DNA of 64,000 nt, from assembly GCF_002119405.1 (NCBI RefSeq), contig NZ_MTBG01000003.1, positions 62,001 to 126,000 of the forward strand, read 5' to 3'. A program made the translations under genes and the position numbers. This stretch comes from Pseudoruegeria sp. SK021. Its GTDB lineage: Bacteria; Pseudomonadota; Alphaproteobacteria; Rhodobacterales; Rhodobacteraceae. Of this stretch, positions 19,104-27,058 are shown in pieces (position 1 is the first letter of the stretch; each line of letters opens with the position of its first letter). The notes under the pieces are model-generated. The model was given only the letters and a program-made list of their open reading frames with translations. It was not told the DNA's origin and did not search any database.

Positions 19104-20624
19104 ATGTCTACCGAAGTCCGTGTCCCCACCCTTGGCGAAAGCGTCACAGAAGCCACCGTTGCCACCTGGTTCAAAAAACCGGGTGACACCGTCGCAGTGG
19201 ACGAAATGCTGTGCGAGTTGGAAACCGACAAAGTCACAGTAGAGGTCCCCTCACCTGTGGCCGGGAAACTGGCCGAGATCGTTGCCGCCGAAGGCGATAC
19301 GGTTGGGGTCGACGCCCTGCTGGCCAGCATTGCGGAAGCAGGTGCCGCCGGACCAGAAGAGACCAAGGCCAAGGCCTCGGTCGCGAAATCGGAAGCCACC
19401 GCATCGTCGGACGACGCAGATGCACCCTCGGGCGACGCGGTTGATGTGATGGTGCCAACCCTTGGCGAAAGCGTCACCGAGGCCACCGTGTCCACATGGT
19501 TCAAGAAAGTCGGCGACACCGTCGCACAGGACGAAATGCTGTGCGAACTGGAAACCGATAAGGTTTCGGTCGAGGTTCCGGCCCCTGCTGCCGGCGTTCT
19601 GACCGAGATTCTGGCCCCTGAAGGCAGCACGGTAGAAGCCTCGGCCAAGCTGGCCATTCTGTCGCCATCGGGCACGGCCACGGCATCCGCTGCGGCCCCC
19701 GCCGCCGCTGCGTCTGAACCGAAATCGTCGGGCAAGGACGTAGAGAACGCCCCGTCGGCCAATAAGATCATGGCTGAAAAAGGTCTCAGCGCCGATCAAG
19801 TTGCGGGCACGGGTCGCGATGGCCGGATCATGAAGGCTGACGTGCTGAAAGCTGTCACCTCTGCCGCCGCTCCGGCGCCAGCCCCCGCTGCCGCCCCGCG
19901 CGCACCGGTTGCCGCGGAAGATGCGTCGCGCGAAGAACGGGTGAAGATGACCCGCCTGCGCCAAACCATCGCCCGCCGGTTGAAAGAAGCGCAGAACACT
20001 GCGGCCATGCTGACCACCTATAACGAGGTCGACATGACCGAGGTGATGGCACTGCGCAATCAGTACAAGGACATGTTCGAGAAGAAGCACGGCGTGCGTC
20101 TTGGCTTTATGTCCTTCTTCACCAAAGCCTGCTGCCACGCGCTGAAAGAAGTGCCCGAGGTCAACGCCGAAATCGACGGCACTGACATCGTCTATAAGAA
20201 CTTCGTTCACATGGGCGTTGCGGCTGGAACGCCGACAGGTCTGGTTGTTCCGGTGATCCGCGATGCCGATCAGATGAGCTTTGCTGAAATCGAAAAAGCG
20301 ATCTCAGAAAAGGGCAAGCGCGCCCGTGACGGCAAGCTGAGCATGGCCGAAATGCAAGGCGGCACCTTCACGATCTCGAACGGTGGCGTTTATGGCTCTT
20401 TGATGTCGTCGCCGATCCTGAACCCTCCGCAGTCGGGGATTCTGGGGATGCACAAGATTCAAGACCGGCCCATGGTCATCAACGGCGAAATCAAGATCCG
20501 TCCGATGATGTATCTGGCCCTCAGCTATGACCACCGCGTTGTCGACGGCAAGGGCGCTGTGACCTTCCTCGTTCGGGTCAAAGAGGCCTTGGAAGATCCC
20601 CGCCGCCTGTTGATGGATCTCTGA
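19104..20624 (+). CDS. sucB: 2-Oxoglutarate dehydrogenase E2, two lipoyl domains
   Basis: Dihydrolipoyllysine succinyltransferase core of the 2-oxoglutarate dehydrogenase complex. The 506-residue protein has two N-terminal lipoyl domains with lipoylation lysines Lys43 and Lys153 (both in ELETDKV), joined by Ala/Ser/Glu-rich linkers. A peripheral-subunit-binding domain follows at about 215-250, then an Ala/Pro linker. The catalytic domain has His477 and Asp481 in [11 protein letters not shown]. Escherichia coli SucB has a single lipoyl domain; two are found in some alphaproteobacteria. The two lipoyl domains are near-identical in places, suggesting duplication. Confidence 0.97.
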   Translation: MSTEVRVPTLGESVTEATVATWFKKPGDTVAVDEMLCELETDKVTVEVPSPVAGKLAEIVAAEGDTVGVDALLASIAEAGAAGPEETKAKASVAKSEATASSDDADAPSGDAVDVMVPTLGESVTEATVSTWFKKVGDTVAQDEMLCELETDKVSVEVPAPAAGVLTEILAPEGSTVEASAKLAILSPSGTATASAAAPAAAASEPKSSGKDVENAPSANKIMAEKGLSADQVAGTGRDGRIMKADVLKAVTSAAAPAPAPAAAPRAPVAAEDASREERVKMTRLRQTIARRLKEAQNTAAMLTTYNEVDMTEVMALRNQYKDMFEKKHGVRLGFMSFFTKACCHALKEVPEVNAEIDGTDIVYKNFVHMGVAAGTPTGLVVPVIRDADQMSFAEIEKAISEKGKRARDGKLSMAEMQGGTFTISNGGVYGSLMSSPILNPPQSGILGMHKIQDRPMVINGEIKIRPMMYLALSYDHRVVDGKGAVTFLVRVKEALEDPRRLLMDL

Positions 20625-20634
20625 CGGAGCGATC

Positions 20635-21123
20635 ATGCAGCTTCGGTGGCTCAAGTCTTGGGTGTTCTGGATCATCTTGATCATCTTGATCATTGAGAAT
20701 GTTCTTGCCTGGAAAGTGACCCTGCCATTTTGGCAGGGTCTGTTCACCGATCCGGCGCATACGGTCACACAGTTACGCGCCATCCCTCTGGCGCATTCGG
20801 CGTTTGCCGTGCTCAAAGCGTGCAGCGGTTTGACTTGTCTGGCCGCCCTCGCCGCGCTGATGGCGCTGCGCCCAGCCGCGCGGCACATCTACAAAGTCCA
20901 TATGATCCTGGCCATCACCGCGTCGGTCCTGCTGGCCGGGAATCGCCTCTATGCCGAGGACACACCAGCGGCGTCGATGCCGCTGACCGTCCTCGGTCTG
21001 GTCGTCGTGATTGTGACGGTCTCGGGCGTCTATCTTGGCTTGATCAGACTGGCGCGAAAGCGCATCACCCAATCGCGCGGGGCCCAAACCGGCGCCGACC
21101 CCGCGACAGGGACGCCATCATGA
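20635..21123 (+). CDS. Unknown integral membrane protein in suc operon
   Basis: A 162-residue protein with a short cytoplasmic start, a first membrane helix at about residues 9-26 (encoded by a 9-bp tandem repeat giving Ile-Ile-Leu repeats), and further helices near 60-80, 90-105 and 115-135. The tail is basic. No catalytic motif is evident and I do not recognise the family. It begins 10 bp after sucB with a GGAG site and ends 7 bp before the MAPEG gene, so it belongs to the operon that makes the 2-oxoglutarate dehydrogenase complex. Confidence 0.7.
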   Translation: MQLRWLKSWVFWIILIILIIENVLAWKVTLPFWQGLFTDPAHTVTQLRAIPLAHSAFAVLKACSGLTCLAALAALMALRPAARHIYKVHMILAITASVLLAGNRLYAEDTPAASMPLTVLGLVVVIVTVSGVYLGLIRLARKRITQSRGAQTGADPATGTPS

Positions 21124-21130
21124 GGATACC

Positions 21131-21532
21131 ATGTCACCAGAACTGACGGTTCTTGCCTTGGCTGGCCTGTTGCAGGTCGCACAGTTTGGTCTGGTCTCGG
21201 TGTCAACGAACCTTGAGCTTGGGTCGAAGATTACCCTTGGGCCAAGAGATGGCGGGCCGCTGATCGACCGATTGTCGCAGCGAAACGCCCGACTTGCCCG
21301 GGCCATGAACAATCATTTCGAAGCCCTGATCCTGTTGACCCTTGCCGTGGTGGTCGTCACCCTTGGCCCCGGCAGCACCCCGTTTACGGCCACTTGCGCT
21401 TGGCTTTATCTGGCGGCGCGCATCGCGTATGTCCCGGCCTATTGGCTGGGATTGGCGCCGTGGCGGTCGGTGATCTGGGCGGTGGGATTTGGCGCGACTG
21501 TTGCGATGATCCTATCGGCGCTTTGGCACTAA
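21131..21532 (+). CDS. MAPEG-family membrane protein
   Basis: A 133-residue protein with four hydrophobic helices. The MAPEG pattern is visible: a first helix followed by a polar loop, then RNARLARAMNNHFEALILLTLAVVVV, in which the Arg-Asn-His-FE residues form the usual MAPEG signature. The C-terminal part has ARIAYVPAYWLGLAPWRSVIW. Family members include membrane glutathione transferases and eicosanoid enzymes; bacterial homologues of this size are largely uncharacterised. It has a GAGGATACC leader and sits between an unknown membrane gene and lpd, within the suc operon. Confidence 0.85.
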   Translation: MSPELTVLALAGLLQVAQFGLVSVSTNLELGSKITLGPRDGGPLIDRLSQRNARLARAMNNHFEALILLTLAVVVVTLGPGSTPFTATCAWLYLAARIAYVPAYWLGLAPWRSVIWAVGFGATVAMILSALWH

Positions 21533-21601
21533 CAACGACGGGACGCACCCCACGTTGCGCCCATACAATTCAGACGGCCCGACACGGGCAAGGAGTTTCC
21601 A

Positions 21602-22990
21602 ATGGCAGACTATGACGTAATCGTAATTGGCAGCGGCCCCGGTGGCTATGTCTGCGCCATCCGTTGTGCGCAACTGGGCCTAAAAACCGCCTGCGTCGAA
21701 GGCCGCGACACCTTGGGTGGCACTTGCCTGAACATCGGCTGCATCCCGTCCAAGGCCCTGCTGCACGCCACCGAAATGCTGCACGAAAGCCAAGTGAATT
21801 TCGAAAAGATGGGCCTGATGGGCGGAAAGCCGAAGGTCGATTGGTCTAAGATGCTGGCCTATAAATCCGACGTGGTCGGTCAAAACACCAAAGGCATCGA
21901 GTTCCTGTTCAAGAAGAACAAAATCGATTGGCTGAAAGGCTGGGGCGCGATCCCAGAGGCAGGCAAGGTCACCGTGGGCGATACCACGCACACCGCCAAG
22001 CACATCATCATCGCCACCGGGTCCGAGCCGTCATCGTTGCCGGGTGTTGAAGTCGACGAAAAGACCGTCGTGACCTCAACCGGTGCACTGGAACTGGGCA
22101 AGATCCCCAAATCGATGGTGGTGATCGGCGCTGGCGTGATCGGGCTTGAAATGGGTTCGGTCTATGCCCGCCTCGGCGCGGATGTCACCGTAGTTGAATT
22201 CCTTGATGGCATCACGCCCGGCATGGATCTGGAAGTGGCAAAGACCTTCCAGAAAATCCTGACCAAGCAAGGCATCAAGTTCATCCTCGGCGCCGCCGTG
22301 CAATCTGTGACGACTGCGAAAGGCAAGGCGACCGTCGCCTACAAACTGCGCAAGGACGACAGCGAAGCCACGATCGAGGCCGACACGGTTCTGGTGGCCA
22401 CCGGCCGCAAGCCCTATGTCGACGGTCTGGGACTGGACGCCCTCGGCGTGAGCATGACCAAGCGCGGCCAGATCGAAACTGACGGCCATTACGCCACCAA
22501 TGTCGCAGGGATCTACGCCATCGGTGACGCGATTGTCGGTCCGATGCTCGCCCATAAGGCCGAAGACGAAGGCATGGCATTGGCCGAAATTCTGGCGGGC
22601 CAAGCCGGTCACGTGAATTACGGCGTCATCCCCGGCGTGATCTACACCCACCCCGAGGTCGGCTCGGTCGGCAAAACCGAAGAGCAGCTTAAGGACGAAG
22701 GCGTCAGCTATAAAGTGGGCAAGTTTCCATTCCTCGGCAATGGCCGCGCCAAGGCCAATTTCGCGGGCGAAGGCTTTGTGAAAATCTTGGCCGATGCGGC
22801 CACCGACCGGATTCTTGGTGCGCATATCATTGGCCCAATGGCCGGCGACCTGCTGCACGAGATTTGCGTCGCGATGGAGTTTGGTGCGGCCGCCGAAGAC
22901 CTTGCCCGCACCTGTCATGCGCACCCGACCTATTCCGAAGCGGTGCGTGAGGCGGCATTGGCCTGTGGCGATGGGGCGATCCACGCATAG
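21602..22990 (+). CDS. lpdA: Dihydrolipoyl dehydrogenase (E3)
   Basis: FAD-dependent enzyme that reoxidises the dihydrolipoyl groups of the 2-oxoglutarate dehydrogenase E2 and passes electrons to NAD. The 462-residue protein has the FAD motif GSGPGGY at residues 10-16, the redox disulfide Cys42/Cys47 in [13 protein letters not shown], the NAD motif [11 protein letters not shown], and the C-terminal active-site His441/Glu446 in [10 protein letters not shown]. An AAGGAG site is placed well before the ATG. It is the last gene of the suc cluster, completing E1, E2 and E3 in one unit. Confidence 0.98.
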   Translation: MADYDVIVIGSGPGGYVCAIRCAQLGLKTACVEGRDTLGGTCLNIGCIPSKALLHATEMLHESQVNFEKMGLMGGKPKVDWSKMLAYKSDVVGQNTKGIEFLFKKNKIDWLKGWGAIPEAGKVTVGDTTHTAKHIIIATGSEPSSLPGVEVDEKTVVTSTGALELGKIPKSMVVIGAGVIGLEMGSVYARLGADVTVVEFLDGITPGMDLEVAKTFQKILTKQGIKFILGAAVQSVTTAKGKATVAYKLRKDDSEATIEADTVLVATGRKPYVDGLGLDALGVSMTKRGQIETDGHYATNVAGIYAIGDAIVGPMLAHKAEDEGMALAEILAGQAGHVNYGVIPGVIYTHPEVGSVGKTEEQLKDEGVSYKVGKFPFLGNGRAKANFAGEGFVKILADAATDRILGAHIIGPMAGDLLHEICVAMEFGAAAEDLARTCHAHPTYSEAVREAALACGDGAIHA

Positions 22991-23043
22991 CGGGCATGCT
23001 TTCTCTGTGGTTGTTCCAGCCAAGATTCGGGCCTATTTGCACG

Positions 23044-23066
23044 GAGCGCCTAAATGATGGGCGCTC
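23044..23066 (+). terminator. Hairpin after lpd
   Basis: Arms GAGCGCC (23044-23050) and GGCGCTC (23060-23066) form a 7-bp stem with a 9-nt loop about 54 bp past the lpd stop codon. There is no U-run, so termination efficiency is uncertain. Confidence 0.45.
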
Positions 23067-23090
23067 TGAATACCTGAAATGAGCCTTGAT

Positions 23091-23243
23091 ATGCACCCGA
23101 ATCTGATGAACCTGGACCGCGCGTCGACCGATCGTCGCCAAGCTGCCACCGTGAAGCCCGCCGCTGCCAAGCCGCAGTCGCGCCGTGGCTGGGCCCTTCT
23201 GACCAGCCTGACAATGGCTGCTGCAAACCAGTCGCGCACCTAA
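23091..23243 (+). CDS. Possible 50-residue small protein
   Basis: A short open frame begins MHPNLMNLDRASTDRRQAA (an in-frame ATG also lies four codons earlier, at 23079) and ends MAAANQSRT at a TAA. The product is basic, with a moderately hydrophobic segment near its C-terminus (GWALLTSLTMAAA). A GAG lies 8-10 bp before the ATG at 23091. A GC-rich stem (TGGGCC/GGCCCA) follows the stop within about 30 bp, as would be expected of a small transcription unit. I recognise no family; the frame may be chance. Confidence 0.35.
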   Translation: MHPNLMNLDRASTDRRQAATVKPAAAKPQSRRGWALLTSLTMAAANQSRT

Positions 23244-23309
23244 TCAGTGCGCGTCTGTGGGCCTTTGGGCCCATCGCTGACGAATGGACACCTGAGGCTG
23301 AAACCGGCC

Positions 23310-23993
23310 TCAGCTAAGCAGCATCCGCAACCCGTGGGTGACATCTGCTCGAACCGAAATGCGCAGCCCCGGCTCATCGCCCGCGTGCAGCGCAGCCAGA
23401 ATTAACCTGTGTCCACGGGGCGGTTCCGTTCGGTTCAAACGCCCGTACAGCTTTCCCATCGTCGGACCGAGTTGCAGCCAAACGGTTTCAACCATTGCCA
23501 GAATCGCCGGGGCCTGTGCCCGCAAATACAGCGTGCGGTGAAATTCCAGATTGGACCGAATGTAGCTTTGCGCATCATGTGCAGCCACGCTTCGCGCCAC
23601 TGCCTGATTGATGATCTCAAGCCGCTCGATCAGCGCTTGATGCGCCCGCGGCAATGCGCGCGATGACAATTCCGGCTCAAGCAGCGCCCGGATCGACGCC
23701 AGTTCTTCGATCCGTTCATTGGACAGTTCCGGGGTACTGACCCGGCCCGACGACGACAGTGTCAGCCCGCCTTCGGCCACCAATCGCCGGATTGCCTCGC
23801 GTGCCGGGGTCATCGACACGCCAAACTCAGCCCCAAGACCGCGAAGGGTCAGCGGCTCGCCCGGGCCAATCTCGCCATGCAGGATTCGGGTGCGCAGGGT
23901 CCGGTACAGGCGATCGTGGGCCGATGTCTGGCTGTCCCCGGCGAGCGGCCGTGGTCTTGGCGTCCCGCCCCCCGCATTGTCCCGCTCTGTCAC
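23310..23993 (-). CDS. GntR-family transcriptional regulator (FadR/FCD type)
   Basis: A 227-residue regulator. An N-terminal winged helix covers about residues 20-88 (LYRTLRTRILHGEIGPGEPLTLRGLGAEFGVSMTPAREAIRRLVAEG, the typical GntR opening). A helical C-terminal FCD-type ligand domain follows, with RALLEPELSSRAL and an IRSNLEFHRTLYLRA helix containing the histidine common in metal- or acid-binding FCD domains. It is convergent with the suc-lpd unit. Its ATG overlaps the stop of the upstream peptidase gene (ATGA). The effector is unknown; members often sense organic acids, so a link to the TCA genes next door is possible but unproven. Confidence 0.9.
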   Translation of the reverse strand: MTERDNAGGGTPRPRPLAGDSQTSAHDRLYRTLRTRILHGEIGPGEPLTLRGLGAEFGVSMTPAREAIRRLVAEGGLTLSSSGRVSTPELSNERIEELASIRALLEPELSSRALPRAHQALIERLEIINQAVARSVAAHDAQSYIRSNLEFHRTLYLRAQAPAILAMVETVWLQLGPTMGKLYGRLNRTEPPRGHRLILAALHAGDEPGLRISVRADVTHGLRMLLS

Positions 23994-24694
23994 GATGGAA
24001 ACCGGATCATATGCAGATCAGTGCCGGCACTATGAAGCCAGCGCCTTTGGGCACGGTAATCGGGGCACAAGCCTTCGACGACCTGCCAGAATGCCTCGGA
24101 ATGATTCATTTCCTGCAAATGTGCTACCTCATGCGCAGCGACGTAATCCAGCACCTCTGGGGGGGCCATGGCCAGTCGCCATGAAAACATTAGATTGCCG
24201 CTGCTGGTGCAAGAACCCCAGCGCGAGCGCGTATCCCGCAGGGTCAGCCGCCCGTAAGGCCGGCCAAGGCGGTGGGCGTAGCGGTCACAGGCCTCGGCCA
24301 GACGTTCCCGGGCCAGCGCCTTCAGAAACCCCGCCACCTGCGGCGCCACGGGCCGGTTCGGGGCCACCTGAAGCCCCCCATCAGGCGTCAGTGCCACCAA
24401 GCGTCCCGGCCCCGGCACGATCAGCCGATCGCGACCTTCCACCGGAACCATGCTGCCAAGACAAGGGTCCAATTCCCGGGGGCGCGCAGACAGATGCCCA
24501 CGCACCCAATCGGCCTTTTCAGCCAGAAACTCTTCTGCCGCCTGCAGCTTCAGTTTCTTCGGCATCGACAAGGTCACCCGGCCATCCAACTGCGACACCC
24601 GCAACGACAATCGACGTGTTTGCGCGGACCGGCGCAAGCAGACTTCAATCACAGGATCGCCCGCAAGCACAAGACGCTCTCCGCCTTTGGCCAT
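23990..24694 (-). CDS. YgjP-type zinc metallopeptidase domain protein
   Basis: A protein of about 234 residues of the YgjP/DUF45 (SprT-like) family, predicted zinc metallopeptidases of unknown substrate. The zinc site HEVAHLQEMNH lies about 47 residues from the C-terminus, preceded by the family motif RDTRSRWGSCTSSGNLMFSWRL. The N-terminal half has the SLRVSQLDGRVTLSMPK strand pattern. The ATG at 24694 (MAKGGERL) is my choice; ATGs at 24706 and 24715 are also in frame. The 3' end overlaps the GntR gene start by 4 bp, so the two are probably one transcript. Confidence 0.85.
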   Translation of the reverse strand: MAKGGERLVLAGDPVIEVCLRRSAQTRRLSLRVSQLDGRVTLSMPKKLKLQAAEEFLAEKADWVRGHLSARPRELDPCLGSMVPVEGRDRLIVPGPGRLVALTPDGGLQVAPNRPVAPQVAGFLKALARERLAEACDRYAHRLGRPYGRLTLRDTRSRWGSCTSSGNLMFSWRLAMAPPEVLDYVAAHEVAHLQEMNHSEAFWQVVEGLCPDYRAQRRWLHSAGTDLHMIRFPS

Positions 24695-24867
24695 TCTCTG
24701 CTCCATTTTTTGCAAATCCTAGCAACTCGGCGCGGGCTTGTCTGCCCCTGTCGCGGGCTCATCTTCCAGCCCGGAATCGGTCCGCGAAAGCCTTTGACAC
24801 CAGACTTTTCATGTGGCACGAGGCCTTTTTGCATCTTGACGCAAGTGAATGAAAGGACCCTGAACCG

Positions 24868-25182
24868 ATGTCCAACGAAGAATGGGGAAAGAAACGGCTT
24901 TGCCCGACGACCGGCAAACGGTTCTATGACATGAACCGCGTTCCGATCGTCAGCCCTTATACCGGCGAAGTGGTCACCCTCGACACCGGCAAATCCCGCG
25001 GTATGGCCGCCGAGAAGGCCAAGCCGAAAGCGGTTGTCGAAGAAGAAGATGTCGTCCTCGAAGATGATGATGATTCGACCGATGTCGATCTGGGCGATGA
25101 TGTTCTCGACGATGATGACGACGACGAGGATGTATCGCTGGACGATATTGCTGACGTTGCCGGAGACGATGACGATCATTGA
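24868..25182 (+). CDS. FYDLN-acid family protein (TIGR02300)
   Basis: A 104-residue protein with the short conserved N-terminus KKRLCPTTGKRFYDMNRVPIVSPYTGEV, the FYDLN motif of an alphaproteobacterial family. An extremely acidic tail follows: residues 57-104 are mostly Asp and Glu. The N-terminus resembles a small zinc-ribbon half with a single CP motif. Function is unknown. The low-complexity acidic tail suggests an intrinsically disordered segment that could bind basic partners. An AAAGGACC site lies before the ATG. tRNA-Ala follows about 80 bp downstream. Confidence 0.9.
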   Translation: MSNEEWGKKRLCPTTGKRFYDMNRVPIVSPYTGEVVTLDTGKSRGMAAEKAKPKAVVEEEDVVLEDDDDSTDVDLGDDVLDDDDDDEDVSLDDIADVAGDDDDH

Positions 25183-25261
25183 AGATCAGGGTGATTTTTC
25201 GCTTGAAGTCACCCCGGACCTTCCTTAAAGACGCGCTGTGGCCGGAAACGACCACAGAATT

Positions 25262-25337
<76 letters not shown>

Positions 25338-25574
25338 TTCCACCACAGTGGAATGAATTTTACCCAATCACAGTCGGTTAACTATCGCGTCCAAATGGAT
25401 GCGTCTGGCGTCCGCCATGGCGCGGTGCTTCCCTGCCCTGCCCCATGTTTTGAGCGGCACGCGCGGATGCGAATATGATCACCCAAAACGCCACCGAATG
25501 ATTGGCCGGTCCTGCGATCCGTTGACGAAGCGCCGGGGATCGAGATTGACCGTGGTGCCGACACCGGGTTTCGC

Positions 25575-25602
25575 TTGCATATGCGGCACCAACCGGTATA
25601 AC
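25575..25602 (+). promoter_or_regulatory. Probable promoter of rpsF-rpsR-rplI
   Basis: TTGCAT (25575-25580) and TATAAC (25597-25602) are separated by 16 bp, a good housekeeping-sigma promoter for an alphaproteobacterium. It would give a leader of roughly 95 nt before rpsF. The stretch from the tRNA to here (25338-25574) shows no gene. Confidence 0.6.
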
Positions 25603-25643
25603 GCCGCAACTTCCGCACAATGCAACTTGGCGCAGGCTCTCGT

Positions 25644-25687
25644 GAACGGGCGCGGAAGGGTCGTCCCGTTCTATGAAATGCGCCCGT
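25644..25687 (+). promoter_or_regulatory. rpsF leader with alternative hairpins (possible S6:S18 autoregulatory site)
   Basis: Two mutually exclusive stems can form. GAACGGG (25644-25650) pairs with CCCGTTC (25665-25671). ACGGGCGC (25646-25653) pairs with GCGCCCGT (25680-25687). The second ends just before the AAGGA ribosome-binding site of rpsF. In many bacteria the S6:S18 complex represses its own operon by binding a leader structure, and this arrangement would suit that. Confidence 0.45.
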
Positions 25688-25703
25688 AAATAAGGAATCG
25701 CAC

Positions 25704-26063
25704 ATGCCGCTGTACGAGCATGTCTTCATCTCGCGCCAAGACCTGTCGAATACGCAGGCCGAGGGTCTCGTCGAGCATTTCTCCACGGTTCTTTCGGACA
25801 ACGGCGGTAGCGTCGTTGAAAGTGAGTACTGGGGCGTCAAGACGATGGCCTACAAGATCAACAAGAACCGCAAGGGCCACTACGCCTTTCTGAAGTCCGA
25901 CGCACCGGCGCCGGCTGTTCAGGAAATGGAACGCCTGATGCGCCTGCATGACGACGTGATGCGCGTCTTGACCATCAAGGTTGACGCACATCCCGAAGGA
26001 CCGTCGGTCCAAATGCAGAAACGTGACGAACGGGATCGCGGCGACCGCGATCGTCGTCGTTGA
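25704..26063 (+). CDS. rpsF: 30S ribosomal protein S6
   Basis: Small-subunit protein that forms a heterodimer with S18 on the platform. The 119-residue product starts MPLYEHVFISRQDLS and has the S6 core (VVESEYWGVKTMAYKINKNRKGHYAFL). It ends in a charged Arg/Asp tail (RDERDRGDRDRRR) rather than the Glu-Glu terminus extended by RimK in Escherichia coli. An AAGGA site precedes the ATG. It is the first gene of the rpsF-rpsR-rplI operon. Confidence 0.98.
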   Translation: MPLYEHVFISRQDLSNTQAEGLVEHFSTVLSDNGGSVVESEYWGVKTMAYKINKNRKGHYAFLKSDAPAPAVQEMERLMRLHDDVMRVLTIKVDAHPEGPSVQMQKRDERDRGDRDRRR

Positions 26064-26089
26064 TCCGCGCGCAGGAAGGATATTAAATC

Positions 26090-26317
26090 ATGGCTACCAA
26101 ACCATTTTTCCGTCGCCGCAAGGTCTGCCCGTTCTCCGGTCAGGATGCCCCCGCGATCGACTACAAGGACACGCGCCTGCTGCAACGCTACATCTCTGAG
26201 CGCGGCAAGATCGTTCCGTCCCGTATCACCGCCGTTTCGGCGAAAAAGCAGCGTGAGCTGGCCCGTGCGATCAAACGCGCTCGCTTCCTCGCCCTGCTGC
26301 CCTATGCCGTGAAGTAA
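26090..26317 (+). CDS. rpsR: 30S ribosomal protein S18
   Basis: A 75-residue protein matching S18: [18 protein letters not shown] at the start, then [50 protein letters not shown]. It binds 16S rRNA with S6. An AGGAAGG site lies before the ATG. It is placed 26 bp after rpsF and 11 bp before rplI, the standard order. Confidence 0.98.
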   Translation: MATKPFFRRRKVCPFSGQDAPAIDYKDTRLLQRYISERGKIVPSRITAVSAKKQRELARAIKRARFLALLPYAVK

Positions 26318-26328
26318 GGAGCGCACCG

Positions 26329-26946
26329 ATGGATGTCATTCTACTGGAACGCGTCGCCAAGCTCGGCCAAATGGGCGAAGTGGTGTCGGTCAAACAGGGC
26401 TATGCCCGCAACTTCCTTCTGCCTCAAGGCAAGGCCCTGCGCGCAAGTGCGGCCAACATTGCCCGTTTCGAGGACCAGAAAGTTCAGCTTGAAGCGGACA
26501 ATCTGGAGACCAAGAAAGAAGCAGAACAGGTCGGCGCAAAGCTCGACGGCAAGCAGTTCGTCGTGATTCGTTCGGCGTCGGATTCTGGCGCGCTTTACGG
26601 CTCGGTCAGCACCCGCGACGCCGCCGATGCAGCCAACGACAACGGCTTCACCCTCGACCGGAAGCAGGTTCAACTGAGCCGTCCGATCAAGGATCTGGGT
26701 CTGCATGACGTGCACGTCACGCTGCACCCAGAAGTCGAAATCACGATCACGCTGAACGTTGCTCGTTCCGCCGAAGAAGCCGAATTGCAGGCTTCGGGAA
26801 AAACCATCCGCGAACTGGCTGCCGAAGAAGAAGCAGCAGCCGATTTCGAGATCGCCGAACTGTTCGACGATATTGGTGGTGCGGCAATGGACGACGACGA
26901 AAGCGGCGACCGGACCCCTCAGCCTCGTCTCGACGACGACGCTTGA
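26329..26946 (+). CDS. rplI: 50S ribosomal protein L9
   Basis: Large-subunit protein with the L9 N-terminal domain [36 protein letters not shown], a long connecting helix and the C-terminal rRNA-binding domain ([18 protein letters not shown]). At 205 residues it is longer than the usual 150 or so. It carries a C-terminal acidic extension of about 55 residues (from [20 protein letters not shown] onward), as is common in Rhodobacteraceae. The AAGGAGCGC site lies before the ATG. It ends the ribosomal operon. Confidence 0.98.
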   Translation: MDVILLERVAKLGQMGEVVSVKQGYARNFLLPQGKALRASAANIARFEDQKVQLEADNLETKKEAEQVGAKLDGKQFVVIRSASDSGALYGSVSTRDAADAANDNGFTLDRKQVQLSRPIKDLGLHDVHVTLHPEVEITITLNVARSAEEAELQASGKTIRELAAEEEAAADFEIAELFDDIGGAAMDDDESGDRTPQPRLDDDA

Positions 26947-26993
26947 TTTATGGCCGGGCGACACCTGCCCGGCACATGATGACCAAAACCACA

Positions 26994-27029
26994 TGGGGTG
27001 GCCGCATCAGCGGCCACCCCATTTCGTTT
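26994..27029 (+). terminator. Intrinsic terminator after rplI
   Basis: A perfect 12-bp stem (26994-27005 with 27010-27021), loop ATCA, is followed by TTTCGTTT. It lies about 48 bp past rplI and just before the convergent SLC13-type gene. A smaller stem GCCGGGC/GCCCGGC at 26953-26973 precedes it. Confidence 0.9.
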
Positions 27030-27058
27030 GGATGTCAGGCGCGATCACGCGCCGCCGG

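Noticed and set aside
20668-20694. 9-bp tandem repeat ATCATCTTG within the membrane-protein gene after sucB, considered as a phase-variable repeat
   Set aside because: The unit is a multiple of three and encodes a hydrophobic helix, so length changes would not shift the frame.
25399-25689. 96-codon open frame between tRNA-Ala and rpsF
   Set aside because: No ribosome site, odd composition, and it overlaps the probable rpsF promoter and leader hairpins.
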